Positions 58,038-64,000 of a DNA stretch of 64,000 nt are shown here, one piece after another. The notes below the pieces were generated by a model. It was not told the DNA's origin. It worked only from the letters and a program-made list of their open reading frames with translations, and did not search any database. The stretch is taken from contig NW_019775518.1 in NCBI RefSeq assembly GCF_001039355.2, forward strand, positions 122,947 to 186,946, written 5' to 3'. The position numbers were made by a program, and so were the translations under genes. This stretch comes from Lingula anatina (lineage: Eukaryota > Brachiopoda > Lingulata > Lingulida > Lingulidae). The first letter of the stretch is position 1, and every line of letters begins with the position of its first letter.

Positions 58038-59673
58038 GAATACATGTTTTGCCAAAGAAACTGTTTAAAGTGCTCATAAAGCCAAATTAGAAGGCATTAA
58101 AGACAAATAATGAGGGTTCAACCCAAATTTCAACATGAAACTGCCAAAATGCATGAACGACCCAGTTTAAAAAACAAAATTGTATTCCATTCAGAGGAAC
58201 AAAACTGATGCATTTCCAAATTGCACGAGGCAGAAAAACATAAGTGTCTGGATCGTAAGGTGGCCATGCATGCACGTAGCCATCACACGTGAAATACTCA
58301 TTACTACCAATGAAATCTCTGGGGAAAACAGAACAAAAAAAGAGCAGTTTGAAGAATTTGTCCCAAAGAAACTTTGCTGACCCATTTAGTAACATAACTG
58401 TTTGAAGACCAGAACAAAAACAACAAAAAACACACAAAACCTATTGTCAGGAAGCCAATTAAGTCTAATATCCAACTGATTCAAGGTACCAAAGTTTATT
58501 TTTCAGTCAGTTACAACCAGTCACTATTGGTTTCATGCTATTCTTACTCTTGCTCCCAGATTCAACTTTCAAACCAGGGATTACGCATTTCATAAAGGGT
58601 CTTTTTCGAAGCATGGCAGCATTTGTTATTTAATGTAACTTTGAAAAATACCATTCCACACGTAATAACACGCCCGTAACACTATTAACAGGCAAAGTTT
58701 GTTCTCTTGCGCCTACACTACAAGCCCTTTTAATGGACATGTGCCCTGGGACACATAAATCTTGATCAAATTAACAACTGTTACGAGACTTTTTGTAACA
58801 CATTTTAAAAGAAGCTGAAAGCTTCAGTGGTTTTGCTTTTATGTTTTCTTTTTGTGCAACTTCTAAGACAAAATAAGTGAACAGTGGTATTATATACTGC
58901 ATGTGCCAAAACGCCTGGTATTGCTTTTATTTTCAAAATCAAGTCTACATATAAGTTGCTCTTTAAAGAATGATAATCATAAATTTCCATTTTTTAATTC
59001 AGCTTCCATGGCCATAACCCATCGAGACAATTCGAGAGTGAAACTTACTCTTTCTTCCTATTATATATATTTTATTATTAACATCATGTGCTAGAATCTC
59101 TAACTTGCCATCAAAATGGACATAAAGATATATATATATATACTATCACCTCTGTGAAAACACTAGCTGCATGCTGGGATATCCATATTCTCCTAATAAT
59201 TCTAATATTTTTGATGGATATATACGTACTGGTTAGCACTGGAGTGGCAGCAATTTATACCTGCTAAGAAAAAAAATAACACCCAGGTGTGAAAGAGACT
59301 GACATTAAAGTAAACTGTAATTAAGATGGAAACAACCCATGTTTTTACCTTTTGAACCGCCCTGTGGTCACTAAGAGAACCATGAAATTATCAATTAACA
59401 TGGACAGTTGAAGAATAGACTACCTTTTCAAGATACAGGGCGACTCAAATAACTCTGAATATTAATAATTTCACCAATTTCCATCAAATGTGATAGAATG
59501 TAAAACATATACGGCAATTAAAACTGCAGTGATTATTACAAGATCCTCACTTCATTTCGAAATGAAATATTATATACAACTCACACCAATTTATAAATTT
59601 ATAAAATAAAGGTAATGACATTTCTGACCACCTTATACCTGAAATGCCAGCAAAGGTGTCTGCCAGATGGGCA

Positions 59674-59687
59674 GTTACCATGGTAAC
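59674..59687. promoter_or_regulatory. Perfect palindromic RFX X-box GTTACCATGGTAAC
   Basis: Both half-sites fit the RFX consensus GTNRCC/RGYAAC with a 2-base spacer. It lies about 4.5 kb upstream of gene B's start codon and 70 bases before a duplicated 57-bp block. Motif match only. Confidence 0.45.
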
Positions 59688-59759
59688 CAGCTCTCCAGCA
59701 TCCACTCCAGACAGTTGGTAATTGAATTAAGGTCAACGCGGGAGACTAACGGCAACTCG

Positions 59760-59962
59760 CCTCTGAAGTTACACCCCTCATCAGTAGCCCAGTAGGTGAA
59801 ATAAGGCAAAGGCGGCAACTTGTTTCAGATCTTGCAGTAGAAAAACAGGTTTATGGCCAGTGGGATAGAATTGATTTGAAGGAAATGTGCTGTAGGCAGT
59901 ATGGACCTCTGATGTTACACCCCTCATCTGTGACACAGCAGGGGGAATGAGGAAAAGGTGTC
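59760..59962 (+). repeat. Pair of similar 57-bp blocks, 146 bp apart
   Basis: 59760-59816 and 59906-59962 share GTTACACCCCTCATC exactly and roughly three quarters of positions overall, whereas the spacer does not repeat. Confidence 0.6.
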
Positions 59963-62900
59963 TGAATATACAACGAAGAAAAGTGAAAATCCGCAAAGAG
60001 AAACACTTTTATGACTGGTAAAGCTAATTAATACACCCTGTGAGAATTTTTTTTCATAGCAAAGAAGTTAAGTATTATAACTACATCAGCATAAAAGCCA
60101 TTGTAAAGTTCTGGAACTTTACTGGTAATGTGACTGCACCTTGTAAAACAATTGCTTGGTAAGGGCTCTTTTTACTAGGTGTTGAGATTTAATGTCAAAG
60201 TATGAAAAACATTAAATCACAAATCATCTGGAAGATATTCACCACTTTGACAAACACTGAATGAACATCTGAAGAAATTAATTATGAGTGCCTGTATAAG
60301 TTGCTTGTATCGCAGAACAGGCATGATTTTTGTGTCGTAAGAAAAAAGTTGGAGATATGGATAGCTTAGCCTTATGTGACCCAGAGGAGGAGGGGATGCT
60401 TTGGTTGGAAAAATGCCAAGAAAAAAATCAGATTTCCCTTATAATCACAAAAAATAAAAAGTCTGAAAGAAGAGCAGAAGGCTAAATTCTGGCATGTGTT
60501 CAATGGTGTACATGAATGAGTGCACCAAAATGAACATGTCACAGGCAAGTGTCTCCTGACACTTTTTAGGTTCCGTGCCAAACATCACAGAGTAAATAGG
60601 TTAGGTAATACAAACAAGCCATCTATATTCATCACGTGGCACCTCAGCAAAATTTTCAAGAAAAACACTTCAGTTTCCACTTAGGACTGTCACAACCAGC
60701 TCCACAGCTTTAAGAGTGGCGCCATCTGTACTTGTGTCACAACCATGTGCTCAAGTTTTATTCCTTATTACTTAAATAGTAGTAATGTTTTACCTTTGGT
60801 TTTGGGACAAAAATGTAGTAGAAAGTTGGGCCCAGAAAGCTAAACCAAGTAGCATATGTTGGAGGGTATCTCTTAAAGATCTGATAAATTTCTAACAAAA
60901 TGTTGCGTAATAAAATGATTTCTTGTCAAAATATTTAGCACTCCTGAAAATGACAACATAGTATCATGTAAAACAAACAAGTAAATAAACATTTAACATG
61001 CCAATGTTACTTTCAAGTTCTGAAGAATATCACTATCAGATATATACAAATAAGGGTGTGTTCAACACTGTTGATCTCCTATTCTGAAGTAGATACATGT
61101 ATAACTTCTCAATTAGCTACCAGCATTAGTGCTTGTGTATTTTCTCTACTCAAAGAAAAACAATCAGGGAGCAACTGATAACCTGTCTATAAACCAACAT
61201 TACATGCCTATGCACTTTCATACAAGTCTTATAGTAATTACTATAGCTTTAGCCTTCCACTTATGGCTATGTACTAACAATTCCAGATCGTTAGGTTGGG
61301 TTTAACAGGATCAGAAACTTGGATTAGTTTCACATATAGGCTTTTTTACCAGAAAGGCCATGACAAAATTGAAACAAAAAATCTTTTATGCAAATTACTC
61401 TTCACAGATATTTCCCACTCATTTAAAGAAAATCAATCAATTATATTTTCCAATGTCAGTATCCTTTGTGATTTTATTCTTCATTAAATAGGTGACAAAA
61501 TTGACTGGGCCAAAATTCACCTGACCAGAATTAATGCACACTTGATTATGGAGAGTAGCTGCTTCCCTAATATTTAACATGTTATCAATTCCTGGCCCTT
61601 CCCTTGTTTATCTTGAAAAATAAACAAAAAGAAACCAGGCAACAAATTTCACATTTCCTTCCTATGTTTAACCAGTAGAAAAAATGTTAGTAAACAACAA
61701 GTTTCTGCTGCTTCTCAGAAAACTAAGGTGTGACATAAATTTTACAGCCATGTTTTTGGCCATTTTTATGACTGCAAATCCCAAACATAACACCCAGGAC
61801 CTTCTAAACTCTGGTTTAATTTGTCCTGTCTGCCATAAACATAATGACCAGTTTTTGAATGTTTTAGAAAGTTGAAAATAGTTCCCTGTGACTGGTATTC
61901 AAGAAAGCGTCCAGCTTAAAGAGCCATTAAAAAGCTTTTTAAAACTAGATCAAAAAGTTCTATCATTTTTTTTTTTCACATGTATAAAAATAATTGCTTA
62001 GTCCTGATTGACTCTCCTCCCCATCAAAATCATAATTTCCAAACAAAAACAGAGTTTTTTCTATTCTGACCAATTCCACCCACGTTTTTCTCTCATTTGT
62101 CCAAGTTGAAGATCATGCAATAAATCCTTAGCTAAATCTCCCCACTACTAAAACAGGTAAGTCACCATGACGACTTGTAACAGTCACCATGACAACTACA
62201 GTCAATTCCAATCTGGTGGAAAAATTATTAAACTTACATAACCCATTAAAAAAAACATTTTGAAATGGTTTGTGACAAGACGGTATTACTGCAGTAATCT
62301 TTTCCCACTCACAAGGTTAATCATGCCCCAAATGGCATTTACCTAATACAACATCAAAAATCTACCACCAATGGTGAAACATTAAGAATCATCTAATGTT
62401 ACTCAGGTTTAAGTTATAAGCTAATCTTACCAATCCAATTAACTGAAAATTGTTTGATCATTTAAGAGATTCAAATGAGTGTGACTAATAGCCCCCTCCT
62501 CCTCCATACCTGTGCTGCATAAGGACCTGCAATAATTATTCAACCAAATGCCTAAATACACTGGGACAATTTCTCAGACTTGCCGATCAATGCTCAACCA
62601 TCAGTTGGATGCAATGTTCCTGATTAAATTATTTAGTTATTAATGTCTGGACAATCATCTTATGCTGCCATGTCTTCCTGTACACCTCAGAAGGAAATAT
62701 CGCAATCAAGTTCTTAAATTCGAGAGGACTAATCATTTTTAAGGTCTGGATTGGCAGAGAGATAAGTAGGTTTAAAAGATATGTAAACAGAAAAAAATTA
62801 CCATGGGATATTTTCAAATGTGTTTACTGTAATACAGTACATCTTTAATGCACTAGTTGGTGATCAATTTATGGAATACCTAAACTACAAGGTGAAATTC

Positions 62901-64000
62901 CACACAGCCCAGAGAGGCTATACACATAGTACGGTACACCATTTACTGACTTCAAAAACCAGACAATGAATTCCAGATCCTAAATGTTGGCAATTTATGT
63001 TGATTTATATACCAGCCACCAGGTCCAGAGTTCCACTTCAAACATGAAGATGTCAGAAATGCATTTCTGGCCACTGTACTAACGCTTCCAATATTAATAC
63101 AAGATGAATTCCAGACTAGAACTGCCTGTAGCTGGCATCTGTTCTAAAAGATGGCCATAACATAGCAAGTGTCAAATCTCTGAGCTTGGGAGTAAAAACC
63201 AAAACGTCCCTCATGTTCCTACTCTTCATAAAACAAAGAGTTGTACGTTCAGACATTTGAACCTGCATGTAATTCTTGTCCAAAAATGCCAGATATGGAA
63301 AGTTAGCGGGGTCTGTAAAATTTATTCAGGGATTTACACTATCACCATTTATCTGTCATATCTCCACTACTAGTTCTTTTCACATTACCTTCCAAAATGG
63401 TGAACATTCTTCTCTGCTCTGTGCCAACCCATGTTATAATGTTGCATTAATTAATAAAAACAGCTGCTGTCTATGAGTAAACAGCATATTACCAATTGTA
63501 CAGAATACTGATCCCCAAATCCACAAATTCCCACAGAGTCACATTATTGGGAAAAAAAGCAGCTAGAGAAAAAATTGCAGTGAGTCTGGTCAAATTATGG
63601 TTCCCTATTTGTAACCTTATGGCACGTTTACACCAGCCCAAACGGTTCTCCCAGGTACAAGTTTTGAACCCAGTTTGAAAAAGGAAGCAGCAAAAAATAC
63701 AAAAATGTAACAACTGACTTCATGAAAAGTCAAAAATGAGCCATTTCCCAATTAAAATGTTCTTGCATTCTTGTTCACCAGTCAGTGACTATGACTTCCC
63801 ATTCTCCTTGTCTCACATCTTTGTATTAGCTCTAGAAGTGCTCTTGTGGCCCTTGTGTGCACTGGGGATGATCCTTTTCACCCATGTGTAAACAGGTCAA
63901 CCCTGACCTCCAATGACTTCATACTGATCCTGAGCAAACATAATACTCGGAAATGATTTTTCTCTTTTTTTAACTTTTCGGTAATTTAAGTCAAGTGGAA
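59963..64000. other. Upstream of gene B, part 3 to window end
   Basis: AT-rich; no convincing exon on either strand. It contains an X-box-like pair at 62161-62196. The longest open frames lack splice context, homology I recognise, or coding bias. Confidence 0.5.
62161..62196 (+). promoter_or_regulatory. Two X-box-like motifs (GTCACCATGACGAC, GTCACCATGACAAC)
   Basis: Two near-identical 14-mers 22 bases apart; the left half-site fits RFX, the right half (GACAAC) has one mismatch. Confidence 0.25.

Larger units (their letters stand above)
56644..59670. other. Upstream of gene B, part 2
   Basis: No coding exon supported. Simple repeats: (TC)n 57417-57459 followed by T-run to 57486, and A56 at 57980-58035. 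Confidence 0.55.

Noticed and set aside
61684-61875. + strand frame with a CPVCHKH motif
   Set aside because: Two cysteines and two histidines alone do not make a zinc finger; no splice sites or neighbours support it.
63619-63899. Possible fifth inverted-repeat element (GTTTACAC near 63626 and GTGTAAAC near 63887)
   Set aside because: The end similarity is about a dozen bases and flanking trinucleotides do not match, so not called.

Overview
This 64 kb window is metazoan nuclear DNA. It is AT-rich, with spliced genes made of short exons and introns of a few hundred bases, many microsatellites and minisatellites, and small inverted-repeat elements. The protein family, exon sizes and repeat types suggest an invertebrate, possibly a lophotrochozoan such as a mollusc, but the sequence alone does not settle the species.

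Positions 37-598 (+ strand) hold the last two coding exons of a charged, coiled-coil-like protein ending in ELAYFFT, followed by a short 3' UTR. It resembles axonemal coiled-coil proteins of the CFAP100/CCDC37 type. It is convergent with the gene that follows.

Two tandem, same-orientation (- strand) neuroglian/L1CAM-family adhesion genes fill most of the rest. Gene A has its start codon at 20265 and stop at 3887: 24 coding exons, 1282 residues. Gene B has its start codon at 55150 and stop at 39436: 23 coding exons, 1264 residues. All exons were reassembled by splice site and reading phase. Each gene encodes a signal peptide, six Ig domains, five fibronectin III domains, one membrane helix and a cytoplasmic tail with the ankyrin-binding FIGQY motif and a C-terminal TFV. 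Intron positions and phases match throughout, except that the Ig6 intron of gene A is absent from gene B. The B signal-peptide exon is only 67 coding bases and is easily missed. Both genes seem to have 3' UTRs of about 2.6-2.7 kb.

Between the genes (20.3-36.7 kb) and upstream of B (55.2-64 kb) I find no convincing protein-coding gene. These stretches may be 5' UTR introns and regulatory DNA: possible first exons, a perfect RFX X-box palindrome and CTCF-like motifs are noted. Two segments (640 bp and about 188 bp) are directly duplicated with a single N at or near the junction, which looks like retained haplotypes in the assembly. Four short PIF/Harbinger-like inverted-repeat elements flanked by TAA/TTA-type trinucleotides were found.
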